Shown: piece by piece, positions 22,678 through 31,431 of the stretch | How the letters are laid out: each line of letters opens with the position of its first letter | Position numbering within the stretch: the first letter of the stretch is position 1 | From: Streptomyces sp. NBC_01283 | GTDB taxonomy: Bacteria; Actinomycetota; Actinomycetes; Streptomycetales; Streptomycetaceae | NCBI RefSeq assembly: GCF_041435335.1 | Contig: NZ_CP108430.1 | Span: 558,001 to 622,000 of the forward strand | Direction: 5' to 3' | Length of the DNA stretch: 64,000 nt | Position numbers and translations under genes: made by a program | The notes under the pieces: generated by a model | The model's input: the letters and a program-made list of their open reading frames with translations, nothing else | Database searches by the model: none | What the model was told of the DNA's origin: nothing

Positions 22678-24312
22678 CTACGGTGTCGGCTCCAGAGTCG
22701 CGCTCGTCCACGCCGCGCGCAGCGCCTTCTTGTCCACCTTGCCGACCTTGGTCGTCGGCAGCTGATCCAGCAGGACCGTCTTGCGGGGCGTGTACAGCTC
22801 TCCCAGGTCGGCGGTCACCAAGGCGGCGACGTCGTCCGGGTCGACGTCCACGCCCTCGGCCGTGGCCAGGAAGATCTGTACGGCTTCCCCGTACTCCTCG
22901 TCGGGTACGCCCAGCGCGGCCGCGTTGCGGACACCGGGCAGCGTGAGCAGGAAGTCCTCCAGGACCCGGGAGTAGACGTTGTCGCTGGTGCTGCCGGTGA
23001 CGATGATGTCCTTGGCCCGGTCCACGAGAAAGAGGTACCCCTCGGCGTCGAGGTAGCCCAAGTCGCCGGTGCGCAGCCAGCCGTCGTCAAGGGCCTCGGC
23101 GGTGCGCTCCGGGTCCTCGTAGTAGCCGAGCATCACTGTCTCGCCCCGGACGCATACCTCGCCGACCTGCCTGGCGGGCAGCGCCGCCGTGCTGCCTTCG
23201 GCACGGATCTCGATCTCGGTGTCGGATATCGCGCGACCGCAGCTGCGCCAGAGTTCGGGCCGCTGAGCTCCCTCCGAGGCGAGGTCCTCCGCACCGAATG
23301 CTGCGATACCGAGCGCCTCCGACTGCCCGTAGCCCTGGCTGAGCACGGGCCCGAAGACCTCGACCGCCTGCTGGAGCCGGGTGGGCGACGAGGCCGCGCC
23401 TCCGACGACGATCCGCCGCAGGGCCGGGAGGACCCCCGGCTCGCACTCCGGGTGGTCAAGCAGCGCGTACAGCATCGGCGGCACGAACATGGTGGCGGTG
23501 ATCCGCTCCTCGCGCAGCACCGTCAGCGCCGCGCTCGCTTCGAACTCGGGCAGCACGACGAGGACGGACCCTGTCACCAGCGCCTGAACCGCGATGAGGT
23601 GCCCGCTGCCGTGAGTGAGCAAAGTGGAGGCGAGCACGCGGTCCGTGCCCGGTTCCATGGTCGGGAAGACCGCCGGGCGGGAGTCCTGTGGGGCGCCCTT
23701 CACCAGGTCCACCAGCGCGTCGTAGAGCCGGTGGCTGTGCGCGGCGAGCTTCGGGCGGCCCAGGGTGCCACCGGTGTAGAGCACCGTGACGGCCTCGTCC
23801 GCTCCCGGCGCGGGCACACCGTCGGGGCGCACTTCCGGGCACTCGGCCTCCAGCGCCAGCAGGTCCGCGCACGGCTGCTCGCAAGGTCCGAGGCTGAGCA
23901 GCACAGGGGCGTGGACACTGCGGCCGGCCGCATCGGCGGCCCGCTCCGCGAAGAGGGGGTCGGTGACCACGGCACGCGCCCTGGACTGCTCGACCAGCGC
24001 GGCGAGTTCGCCGGGCCCGGGTTCGGGTGGCAGGAACACGACGCGGCAACCGACGAGGTGGACCGCCAGCTGCACCAGGACGGAGTCCACCCGGTTGGCC
24101 AGGAACAGGCCCACTCCGTCGCCGGGCTCGAGCCCCTGGCGGCGCAGCGCGTGGCCCAAGCGGAACAGGCGCTGCCTGGCCTCCCGCCGGGTCAGCCGCT
24201 GCGTGCCCTGGACGAGCGCCTCGGCATCCTCATCCTGGTGCCAGTGCTCGAGGATGTGGTCCACGTACGTCCACGGCTCATCTGTCTTCTGCGCGTCTAT
24301 GATCATGAACAT
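22678..24312 (-). CDS. AMP-binding (ANL superfamily) acyl-CoA synthetase/ligase
   Basis: 544 residues, starting at ATG 24312 or ATG 24306; a TTG lies 6 bases further up and no good ribosome site was seen. The adenylate-forming core has VTVLYTGGTLGRPKLAAHSH (P-loop), SQGYGQSEALG (motif A5), GYYEDPERT, DDGWLRTGDLGYLD (A8 Asp), FLVDRAKDIIVTGS and the A10 region TTKVGKVDKKALR with the catalytic Lys. It activates a carboxylate as acyl-AMP and then probably transfers to CoA. No carrier-protein or NRPS domain is attached. The substrate is unknown; fatty or aryl acids are both possible. Confidence 0.9.
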   Translation of the reverse strand: MFMIIDAQKTDEPWTYVDHILEHWHQDEDAEALVQGTQRLTRREARQRLFRLGHALRRQGLEPGDGVGLFLANRVDSVLVQLAVHLVGCRVVFLPPEPGPGELAALVEQSRARAVVTDPLFAERAADAAGRSVHAPVLLSLGPCEQPCADLLALEAECPEVRPDGVPAPGADEAVTVLYTGGTLGRPKLAAHSHRLYDALVDLVKGAPQDSRPAVFPTMEPGTDRVLASTLLTHGSGHLIAVQALVTGSVLVVLPEFEASAALTVLREERITATMFVPPMLYALLDHPECEPGVLPALRRIVVGGAASSPTRLQQAVEVFGPVLSQGYGQSEALGIAAFGAEDLASEGAQRPELWRSCGRAISDTEIEIRAEGSTAALPARQVGEVCVRGETVMLGYYEDPERTAEALDDGWLRTGDLGYLDAEGYLFLVDRAKDIIVTGSTSDNVYSRVLEDFLLTLPGVRNAAALGVPDEEYGEAVQIFLATAEGVDVDPDDVAALVTADLGELYTPRKTVLLDQLPTTKVGKVDKKALRAAWTSATLEPTP

Positions 24313-24725
24313 ATGCAAACATGCCGCTCGGGAACCGTGACCTCACAGGGGGCTCTTTCGGTCATCAGCTGACGGAGTATCATGCCCCTGTCAGCACTCA
24401 TGTCCCCGGCGGGGTCCACCCAGCCGATTTATGTCAGGCCTGGTCACGCGCTTGAAGGCTCCCGACCCGGTCCCGATCAACGTCATCACCGCGGCCATGT
24501 GACCTCGCCCCGGAGCACCGAAACGCGGCGCATCCCGACCAGCGAGACCGAGCCCAGTTCGACGGCTTCGCCTGTGACAACATGTGCGACTCCCCCCTAG
24601 TGCGTCCGCTGCCACAAAGCGGCGGGAAGTTGCCTCAGGCGCGATCCGAATGGTGCGTGAGCGGCCGACGGGCATGGCGGCGCCGACGCGCAGGCATGGG
24701 TGTGACCGTGCGACCCCGGGGATTC
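24313..24725. other. Intergenic region without supported gene
   Basis: About 410 bases between the AMP-binding gene start and the 3' end of the STAS gene. Short open frames on either strand (for instance LAGRDAPRFGAPGRGH on the minus strand) have no recognisable family and no ribosome binding site. It presumably holds the promoter of the AMP-binding gene. Confidence 0.4.
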
Positions 24726-25073
24726 TCAACGTTCGGCGTCAAGGTCCCCTTGTTGCCCTGCGAAGGGCAACAGCGCACGTAATCCAGCTCGGTCCAGGGC
24801 ATCCTGGACGCACTCGCTCGCCGCAGTGAGCGCAAGGCTGCCCCCGGCGTGGCTCGCGGCGTGCCGGATACCAAGGAGGGTGTAGAGGCTGCCGTTGTCG
24901 CACTGTGTGACCCCGGCGAGGTCGATCAGCAGGTGCCGCTGGCCTGCTTCGAGTTCACGGACGACGGTGTCACTGAGCTTACTCACGTTGAAAACGTCCA
25001 ACTCACCGACCAGCACGAGGGTGAGAAACTGTGGGGTACCGGACAATGTCTCCCTGATAGCCAACCGATCCAT
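24726..25073 (-). CDS. STAS domain anti-sigma factor antagonist
   Basis: 115 residues from ATG 25073 (MDRLAIRETLSGTP). The STAS fold is clear: FLTLVLVGELDVFNVSKLSD, HLLIDLAGVTQCDNGSLYTL, GIRHAASHAGGSLALT and CVQDALDRAGLRALLPF. In the antagonist family the residue after the Asp in the DxxG/S loop is a phosphorylatable Ser or Thr; here the motif is QCDNGS, so the Ser is shifted by two and phosphorylation may be altered. It would bind an RsbW-like anti-sigma kinase to free a sigma factor. None is adjacent. Confidence 0.85.
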   Translation of the reverse strand: MDRLAIRETLSGTPQFLTLVLVGELDVFNVSKLSDTVVRELEAGQRHLLIDLAGVTQCDNGSLYTLLGIRHAASHAGGSLALTAASECVQDALDRAGLRALLPFAGQQGDLDAER

Positions 25074-25451
25074 GGTCGCATTTTGCGCACCATCGGGGAG
25101 AGTCGGCAGCGGGGCAGGGAAAGTGCATCCCAAAGAGTTCGATGCACAGCCGCTTCCACTACATGGGGGCACGGTTAGGGCCGTCGCTGAGCTCATGCCA
25201 TTGACGTCGACGTTGACGCTCGCGACCCGACGCCTCACTCACCAAGGCCCGTGGTCGCCAAGGCTCGTGGTCATCAGACCCTTGGCCGGTTTTGGCTTCG
25301 CGCCCCGTCGCTGGGCAACGGGAGAATCGATGCCTTGGCAGCACCGACGGGACGGGCCCCTGAGACGCGACGTCGTTTTCCGTCCGCGTTTGTGGGGTGG
25401 GTGGTTCGATGGCCGGACCGAGTCGGCGCGTGCGGCCAAGTGGGGGTGGAC

Positions 25452-25500
25452 GTGCCGGAATTCGACTTCATCGTGGTGGGCGCGGGCACGTCGGCGCCGG
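25452..25500 (+). pseudogene. N-terminal fragment of a GMC-type flavin oxidoreductase
   Basis: GTG 25452 opens VPEFDFIVVGAGTSAPV, which is the FAD-binding N terminus of glucose-methanol-choline oxidoreductases (DFIVVGAGTSG then CVLA). The expected GCVLAxRL continuation is replaced at once by unrelated sequence. Only about 16 residues of a protein of about 500 remain. Confidence 0.5.
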
Positions 25501-25551
25501 TCTCCATGACCATCCGATCGCCGGCGTCGTGTTCAGTCATGAGTTCAGGGG

Positions 25552-25600
25552 CCGAAGGTCACCGTCACCACGGGCGCATCGCAGGGCATCGGCGCTGAAG
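25552..25600 (+). pseudogene. N-terminal fragment of a short-chain dehydrogenase
   Basis: The frame at 25552 reads PKVTVTTGASQGIGAEE, which is the TGxxxGIG dinucleotide-binding start of an SDR with its first strand. It has no start codon in frame (a stop lies upstream) and loses all similarity after about 17 residues. It is a remnant of a second dehydrogenase gene next to the GMC fragment. Confidence 0.5.
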
Positions 25601-25743
25601 AGGACAGAGCGCTGGGCACTAGACGCCGGATTCGGACGAGCGGCCCCACAGCCTTGGCGGCCCGACAGCCTTGAAAGCCACGCCACGGTTTGCTCGGCGC
25701 TGAACACACCGTGTTTGTTCCCCAGGCCGGCCCAGGCCGTGTT

Positions 25744-26655
25744 CTAGGTACGGGGTGAGTCTTGGGCGGAGAGTTCTTCGGCCAGTTCCATGCAGCGCAG
25801 GCGGGCCGGGGAGAAGTCGTAGGGCATCTTGCCAATGGCTTCGAACGCGCTCATGGAGCCAGCCTTCCGCCTGCCGGAGCTGAGGTCGGCCTCGTCCTCG
25901 CCGTCATCAGCGGTGGCAGAGTGCAAAGTGTCCCAGGCGTCGAAGAGGGCATCGTCGTCCTTGTCCAGGCCGGACTCCTCGATGGCGGCCTGCAGGGCGC
26001 TTTCGAAGGCATGCCGCTCGACGGCCACTTGAGCCACCCGTGGATCATCGACGGCGACACTGTCATCGAGCGCCTCCTCGGCGCCATCGATCCGGTCGGA
26101 ATCCTCCCGCAGAGAGGGATGCATGGCCAGGACGACGAAGCGGGTCGCCTGGACGGCCGCGCCGAGCGGACCGAAGATCCGCTCAGTGACCAGCAGACTG
26201 TCCAGGTCCGCCTGACGCAGGGAGCCATCGGGCAAGCTCTTGAGGCGGTCGGTGACGAAGTCGGAGAGCAGGCCCATCCGGCTGCCTTCGGTGCGCATCC
26301 GCTGCACGGCGGTCCGCTGCCGCCGCAATTCGGCCTCCTGTTCAGCGAGGGATTCCTCCAACTGCTCCAGGATGCCCGCGATACCGTCTCCGCTGTCCGC
26401 ACCGGCGGAATCCGTGCCGGTGACAAAGGCGTCACGGATGTCGTCCAGGGCGATCCCGGCGTCGGCCATCTTGCGAATCCACAGCAGGCGGATCATGTCC
26501 TCGTACCCGTAGCGACGACGGTCATCGCCGCCCCGCTCAGGCTCGGGGAGCAGGCCGATCTCGTGGTAGTGGCGAATCGCCCGCGGCGTGCTGCCCGCGA
26601 AGGCCGCCGCGTCACCGATCTTGACCTGGCGAGGCGGCATGAAGGACGAATGCAT
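25744..26655 (-). CDS. MerR family transcriptional regulator
   Basis: 303 residues from ATG 26655 (MHSSFMPPRQVKIGDAAAFA) with GAGGAAAGG upstream; ATG 26640 also possible. The MerR winged helix is at residues 10-75: VKIGDAAAFAGSTPRAIRHY, HEIGLLPEPERGGDDRRRYG and RLLWIRKMADAGIALDDIRD. A coiled-coil dimer helix follows (GILEQLEESLAEQEAELRRQ). The long C-terminal part (about 160 residues) is acidic and unassigned and is longer than metal sensors, so it is more like multidrug-sensing or orphan MerR proteins. Its target is probably its own gene and a neighbour. Confidence 0.88.
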   Translation of the reverse strand: MHSSFMPPRQVKIGDAAAFAGSTPRAIRHYHEIGLLPEPERGGDDRRRYGYEDMIRLLWIRKMADAGIALDDIRDAFVTGTDSAGADSGDGIAGILEQLEESLAEQEAELRRQRTAVQRMRTEGSRMGLLSDFVTDRLKSLPDGSLRQADLDSLLVTERIFGPLGAAVQATRFVVLAMHPSLREDSDRIDGAEEALDDSVAVDDPRVAQVAVERHAFESALQAAIEESGLDKDDDALFDAWDTLHSATADDGEDEADLSSGRRKAGSMSAFEAIGKMPYDFSPARLRCMELAEELSAQDSPRT

Positions 26656-26760
26656 GAGCAGGGGCCTTTCCTCAAGGGACCGGGGCGTAAGTCCACCGGA
26701 CCACATGCCGCTACGGAAGGTGCAACCCATACACACCGCCCCGGTTCGGCGCTCGCTCCG

Positions 26761-27279
26761 TCAGGCGGCTCCCTCTGCACAGCACCGCGCCGACGGGCAA
26801 CCGGCAGCATGCTGGTGTGCCCGGCAGGCCGCCTGGCATGGGTTCTGACGGAAGCAGTGCACGGCCGGGTCGTAGACAGGTGCGATGAAGCGGGTGCCGG
26901 TGATGGCGTCAGGGAACGGCGTGCCGGGAGTGGTGGTCAGCGGGATGTAACCAACCCAGGCCTCGATCTCGTCGTCCTTGGGCTGGTCGCGGGCGAACCC
27001 GGCACGTACCTTCATCCCGAGAGCCGGCCCGGCACCACGCTCTCCACGACCCGGGGCGCCGCCAGCGGCGGTGGTCATGAACCGGCCGAAGGCCGAGCCG
27101 TGCAGCAGCAGTTGGTCGACCTCGCGCATGTGGAGAGTGGGAACGACGACCGGACCGTCGTCGGTGGCGAACCCGGCATGGACCGCGAGCGCCTCGTCCA
27201 AGATCGCGTAGACGGCGTCCCGGTCGTAGTTGACCCGTTCGGGATAGCGCTGCGCCGTGGTGTGTGCGGTCGGAGACAC
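26761..27279 (-). pseudogene. Pyridoxamine 5'-phosphate oxidase-like flavin-binding protein with internal deletion
   Basis: The reading from GTG 27279 begins like FMN-binding PPOX proteins of about 220 residues: TAQRYPERVNYDRDAVYAIL, DEALAVHAGFATDDGPVVVP and MREVDQLLLHGSAFGRFMTT. Then about 60-70 family residues (the CVTVTLxDGLVLARSAFHHS...NYRSVV block) are missing, and sequence resumes near ALGMKVRAGFARDQPKDDEI, EAWVGYIPL. The 172-residue product would lack much of the barrel. The C terminus (HCFRQNPCQAACRAHQ) is atypical. The reading frame stays open across the junction, so a short protein might still be made. Probably non-functional. Confidence 0.6.
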
Positions 27280-27532
27280 GCCTGCGACTGTAAAGCGCCG
27301 CCCTGTCGGCAAGGCGGGAGGGCGACACCACCCTCGGCACACGCCACCCGAACGGTCAGGGCGGCAGTGAACGTGCAGTCACTGGCACGCCATCAGGGAA
27401 GAGCAGCACGGTGCCGGCCTCCGGCCGTGCCCGCGTACCGCCCTCGGCTGGATGGAGCACAGTCGCGCGCGGGTTCGTGAACCGCGGGTGACTCTGGACG
27501 TCCCACCGCGCTCACGTTTCAGGAGTCCTCCC

Positions 27533-28714
27533 GTGCTGGTTCCAAGCTCCCCGCAGGGCCGCCTGCCTCTTGTCGCTCTGCTGGCCGCCGCTGCCTGCAT
27601 CACCGGGTTGGTGCAGGCCCCGGCCCAAGCCGCGGATGCCTCCGCCGACGACAACCGCTCAGGCTCACTGCGACGGCAGTTGCAGGAACTGACCACCGCG
27701 CCCGGCGGACCGCCCGGTGCGATTGCCGTCCTCAAGCGAGGGTCCCGCACCGAGGTCTACCGGGCCGGCGTTGCCAAATTCGGCACTGATCGTCCGATCA
27801 AGGCCACCGACCACATGCGCATCGCCAGTACGGCCAAGGCGTACAGCGGCGCGGTCGCCCTCAAACTCGTCGACTGCGGGAAGCTTCGCCTGAACGACAC
27901 CATCGGCAAGGTTCTTCCCCGGCTGCCGCGTGCATGGCATCGCGTCACATTGCGGCAGCTCTTGCAGCACACCAGCGGACTCCCGGACTTCAGCATGGAC
28001 CCGGAGTTTCTGGAGCTGGTGACCGAGGACCCGCGCCGCCACTTCGACTCCCGCCGGCTGCTGGACTTCGTGGCCGGTGAGCCGTTGGCCTTCCGCCCGG
28101 GGAGTCGGTACACCTACTCCAACTCCGACAACATCGCCGTGGCACTGATGGCGGAGGCAGTGACCGACCGCCCCTACGAAGACCTGCTCGCCGAGCTCGT
28201 GTACCGCCCGTTGGGTCTACGCAGCACCAGCCTGCCGCAGGGCTACCGGATGCCCAAGCCCTACATGCACGGCTACGACGTCACCCCTCCGAATCCGCCC
28301 GAGGACCTCAGCGAGGTGCTGAGTGCGTCAGGTGTGTGGGCGTCGGGCGGGATCATCTCGACACCGAAGGACATGACGGCCTTCATCCGCGGCTACGCCG
28401 GTGGAAAGCTGATCTCCGACCGGACACGCCATCAGCAGCGGAACTGGGTGAACGGCGCATCCGAACCCGCAGGTCCCGGCACGAACAAGGCCGGTCTGGC
28501 CATCTTCCGGTACGCCACCCGCTGCGGTGTGGTGTACGGCCACACGGGCAACTTCCCCGGTTACACGCAGCTGATCGCAGCCACCCCGGACGGCAAGCGG
28601 TCGCTGACCGTCTCCCTCACCACCCAGGTCAACAAGAAGAACAAGCCGAAACTCCTTGAGCGGCTGCGGACCGTGGAGGAGAACTTCGTCTGCGCGCTGC
28701 TGCGCAAGCAGTAG
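27533..28714 (+). CDS. Secreted serine hydrolase, class C beta-lactamase/DD-carboxypeptidase-like
   Basis: 393 residues from GTG 27533 with AGGAG 7 bases upstream; longer in-frame starts lack a site. A signal peptide (VALLAAAACITGLVQAPAQA, cut likely after AQA) is followed by the penicillin-binding/AmpC fold: SxxK as IASTAKAYSG, the Tyr motif YTYSNSDN and the third motif GHTGNFPG. LLQHTSGLPDF is a family hallmark. Members are DD-peptidases, esterases or amidases acting outside the membrane. It is closest in style to Streptomyces R61-like DD-carboxypeptidases. Monocistronic. Confidence 0.9.
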   Translation: MLVPSSPQGRLPLVALLAAAACITGLVQAPAQAADASADDNRSGSLRRQLQELTTAPGGPPGAIAVLKRGSRTEVYRAGVAKFGTDRPIKATDHMRIASTAKAYSGAVALKLVDCGKLRLNDTIGKVLPRLPRAWHRVTLRQLLQHTSGLPDFSMDPEFLELVTEDPRRHFDSRRLLDFVAGEPLAFRPGSRYTYSNSDNIAVALMAEAVTDRPYEDLLAELVYRPLGLRSTSLPQGYRMPKPYMHGYDVTPPNPPEDLSEVLSASGVWASGGIISTPKDMTAFIRGYAGGKLISDRTRHQQRNWVNGASEPAGPGTNKAGLAIFRYATRCGVVYGHTGNFPGYTQLIAATPDGKRSLTVSLTTQVNKKNKPKLLERLRTVEENFVCALLRKQ

Positions 28715-28754
28715 GCGGGAGGTGCGTGCGCGAAACCGCGGTCTACGGCCTTTC

Positions 28755-29201
28755 TCAGAGCGGGAGTTGAGGTGAGCGCGGACGAGGCGATTTCCCGGGG
28801 CCGCTCCCCCCACGGTCCTCGTTGCGGGCCGACGCCCGCCGGTTCGCCTGCACGAAAGCGCCGGCCGTGAAGATGGCCGTGCCCGCGAAGGAGCTCGCCA
28901 GGGCAGGGTTGAGCCAGGACGGCACCACCGGGCTGGCGAACAGGCGGCCGTCGGTCGTTCGGCACATGACGTCCAACGGAATGAACCGCACCTCGTGCTC
29001 CAGCACGTGTGCGCCCTGCGGGCCATGGGGGGCCTCCTGGCACTCGCGCATGGGCGTGGAATCCGCACCCTCGCCTACTTCGCTGACAGCGAGGCCAATG
29101 GCCAAGAGTCCCAGGAGGTAAAGGGCAGCGGTGACAACGGCGGAGAAGATTGCCATGCCACGTAGGCACGTCGATTCGCTGCCACCGTCAGGTTCGACCA
29201 T
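28755..29201 (-). CDS. Two-helix membrane protein of unknown function
   Basis: 148 residues from ATG 29201 (MVEPDGGSESTCLRGMAIFS). One membrane helix lies near AVVTAALYLLGLLAIGLAV and a second near LASSFAGTAIFTAGAFV, with an extracellular or luminal loop holding two Cys (RECQEAPHG; LDVMCRTTDG) that could pair. The C-terminal tail is basic. Similar proteins are conserved in Streptomyces as hypothetical membrane proteins. ATG 29156 is an alternative start just before the first helix. Confidence 0.6.
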   Translation of the reverse strand: MVEPDGGSESTCLRGMAIFSAVVTAALYLLGLLAIGLAVSEVGEGADSTPMRECQEAPHGPQGAHVLEHEVRFIPLDVMCRTTDGRLFASPVVPSWLNPALASSFAGTAIFTAGAFVQANRRASARNEDRGGSGPGKSPRPRSPQLPL

Positions 29202-29415
29202 GGAACACACCGTATCGGGGCAGCGCGGCGGCCGGGCAGGGCTCATGGCTTCCCGCAGCACGGCAGTGCGCCAGGGCGCCAGGGCTCACGGCTTCGCGAA
29301 GTTCGCCGCACAGATATCCTGCGCAAGAACCGCACCTCGAATCCGTACAACCGGCGCAGGCTTTCGGCGGTCACACCAGGTAGTCCGTACCCCCGTCGAC
29401 CGAGTGGGAGCCTCC

Positions 29416-30882
29416 ATGTCTTACAGCCGCCGCATCCTGGCATGCGCCGTCGCGGCCGCCGCTGCGGCCACTGCCGGGTTCGTGTTCCCGTCCGGCGCCA
29501 CCGCTGCCGCACCGAGTACCGCCACGAGCGACTTCAACGGTGACGGTTACGCGGATCTCGCTGTCGGCGTCCCGGACGGGACCGTCAGCGGCCAGGCCAA
29601 GGCGGGGTACGTGAATGTCGTCTGGGGCGGCCCGAGAGGCGTCGGCGCCCACGGGAGCATCCGTGTCACGCAGGCCACTGCCGAGGTTCCCGGCAGCCCG
29701 GAGGCGGGTGACCGCTTCGGCGCGTCCGTGGCCCTGGTGGACCTCAACGGCGACGGCATCGCCGAGCTGCTCGCCGGTGCCCCCGGCGAGGATGTCACCG
29801 ACCGCGGTACGGACGCGGGCATGGTGATCGCCGTAGGCGGCTCGAAGGACGGGCCGGGACCGGGGTCGACGGTCCTCACCGGGCCGTCGCCGTCGGCTGC
29901 GTACGGCAAATCGGTGGTGGCGGCCGATCTGACCGGCGGCGCCAACAAAGCGATCGTGATCGGCGGCACGGACAAGGTCGTCGCTCGTGTCATCCAGGGC
30001 GAGGACAGCATGGTCACCACCGTCGTCACCGCCCCCATGGGCGGCCGTGCCCCCGTCCTGACCACCGGAGACTTCGACAGCGACGGCACGGCGGAGCTGG
30101 CCGTGGCGTACTGGACCGCGGGCGACCCCAACACCCAGTCCCACGTACGCCTGTGGAAGTGGGACCCCGAACGGTCCGAGATGGCCAACTTCTGGAACAC
30201 GGACAACGCCGGGGTGAGCGCCCTGGCCGTCGGCGACTTCGACGGCGACGGCCGCGACGACCTGGCACTCGGCGAATGCCGTGAGATCGCCGACGAGAAC
30301 ATCGACGACCCGTGCGGCCCCGAGAAGCTCGCCAAGGGGGGCGGCATCCACATCCACTACGGAAGCCCCCAGGGCAGCCCCTTCGGCCGCACCCAGACCC
30401 TCAACCAGGACACGGCGGGCGTCCCGGGCACGGCCGAGGACGGCGACCGCTTCGGCGCCGCCCTCGCCGTCGCCGACGTCAACCACGACGGCCGCTCCGA
30501 CCTGATCGCGGGTGCTCCCGGTGAGGCCATCGGAAGCAAAGCGGGGGCGGGCGCCGCCTGGCTGCTCCGCGGCGGCGCCAAGGGCCTGCTGGATGCCGAC
30601 GGCGCTGCCTCGTCCGTCGACTGGAACCAGGACACACCCGGTGTCCCCGGCGTCGCCGAGGCGGGCGACGCCTTTGGTACGGCGGTCGCCACGGGCGGCT
30701 ACAACACCGGCGGCGTACCGGATGTCACGGTCGGATCCCCGGGCGAGAACGCCTCCCTGGGCGCCGCATGGCTCCTCCCCAACGGCTCGGCCGACGGCTC
30801 GGCGGCCTTCTCGCCCCGCACACTCGGCCTCCCGTACCTCTCCACGGCTCAGAAGTACGGCAACCCGCTGAACAGCCACTGA
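29416..30882 (+). CDS. Secreted FG-GAP repeat (integrin-like) protein
   Basis: 488 residues from ATG 29416 with GGGAG upstream. Signal peptide MSYSRRILACAVAAAAAATA ending near ATAAAPS. The rest is a beta-propeller of FG-GAP repeats, with calcium-binding DxNxDGxxD loops: DFNGDGYADLAVG, DLNGDGIAELLAG, DFDSDGTAELAVA, DFDGDGRDDLALG and DVNHDGRSDLIAG, each followed by GAPGE or AGAP-type strands. It is exported and probably binds a protein or cell-wall partner; no enzymatic domain is present. Confidence 0.92.
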   Translation: MSYSRRILACAVAAAAAATAGFVFPSGATAAAPSTATSDFNGDGYADLAVGVPDGTVSGQAKAGYVNVVWGGPRGVGAHGSIRVTQATAEVPGSPEAGDRFGASVALVDLNGDGIAELLAGAPGEDVTDRGTDAGMVIAVGGSKDGPGPGSTVLTGPSPSAAYGKSVVAADLTGGANKAIVIGGTDKVVARVIQGEDSMVTTVVTAPMGGRAPVLTTGDFDSDGTAELAVAYWTAGDPNTQSHVRLWKWDPERSEMANFWNTDNAGVSALAVGDFDGDGRDDLALGECREIADENIDDPCGPEKLAKGGGIHIHYGSPQGSPFGRTQTLNQDTAGVPGTAEDGDRFGAALAVADVNHDGRSDLIAGAPGEAIGSKAGAGAAWLLRGGAKGLLDADGAASSVDWNQDTPGVPGVAEAGDAFGTAVATGGYNTGGVPDVTVGSPGENASLGAAWLLPNGSADGSAAFSPRTLGLPYLSTAQKYGNPLNSH

Positions 30883-30931
30883 GTGTGCCGACACCTCCCT
30901 GCCGAGGAGCATGTGCCCATACGGTGGCCCG

Positions 30932-31360
30932 ATGATGTCGATCAAGAAGTTCCAAGTCACCTTCGACTGCGCGGAACCCGAGCGCCTCGCCCGCTTCTGG
31001 TGCGAGGTGTTGGGGTACGTCCTGTCGCCGCCACCGGAGGGGTTTGCCACGTGGGACGATTTCAAGCGTTCCCTGCCACCTGAGCAGCAGGACGCGTGGT
31101 GTGCCTGCGTGGACCCCTCAGGCGAGGGCCCCCGGCTGTACTTCCAGCGCGTACCGGAAGGAAAGGCCGCCAAGAACCGGGTGCATCTTGACGTGCGGGT
31201 CGGCACGGGCCTCAGGGGGGAAGAGCGCCTCGCCGCACTTGAGGCCGAGCGATCACGGCTGGTCCCGCTCGGCGCGGTACACGTGCAAACGCTGTACGAC
31301 GGCAATGACTCGTGCATCCCGATGCTGGACATCGAGGGCAACGAGTTCTGTATCGACTGA
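30932..31360 (+). CDS. VOC family (glyoxalase-like) protein
   Basis: 142 residues from ATG 30932 or 30935 (MMSIKKFQVTFDC). The vicinal-oxygen-chelate fold shows KFQVTFDCAEPERLARFWCE, VLGYVLSPPPEGFATWDDFK, GEGPRLYFQRVPEGKAAKNR, VHLDVRVGTG and MLDIEGNEFCID. The DPEGNEF-type end with acidic metal ligand is present (DIEGNEF). It may be a thiol transferase, dioxygenase-like or resistance-type VOC protein. Convergent with the aldo/keto reductase. Confidence 0.88.
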   Translation: MMSIKKFQVTFDCAEPERLARFWCEVLGYVLSPPPEGFATWDDFKRSLPPEQQDAWCACVDPSGEGPRLYFQRVPEGKAAKNRVHLDVRVGTGLRGEERLAALEAERSRLVPLGAVHVQTLYDGNDSCIPMLDIEGNEFCID

Positions 31361-31431
31361 CGAGTTCCGCATCGGCTGACGACCGGGCGCGCGCTGCGCC
31401 GCGGATTTGCTGGAGCGCGCTCCCGCACCGT

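Larger units (their letters stand above)
25074..25743. other. Gene-poor stretch with debris of two dehydrogenases
   Basis: Between the STAS start and the 3' end of the merR gene no intact gene is supported. Two N-terminal fragments of oxidoreductases, listed separately, sit within 150 bases of each other near 25452 and 25552. The rest shows no domain and mixed codon bias. Confidence 0.5.

Noticed and set aside
22492..24372. A 626-codon plus-strand frame opposite the AMP-binding enzyme
   Set aside because: The minus-strand protein shows all adenylation motifs; the opposite frame is a codon-bias shadow.
24751..24772. Hairpin TGTTGCCCT/AGGGCAACA as a terminator
   Set aside because: It lies inside the 3' coding end of the STAS gene and is followed by more codons, so it is probably coincidental.
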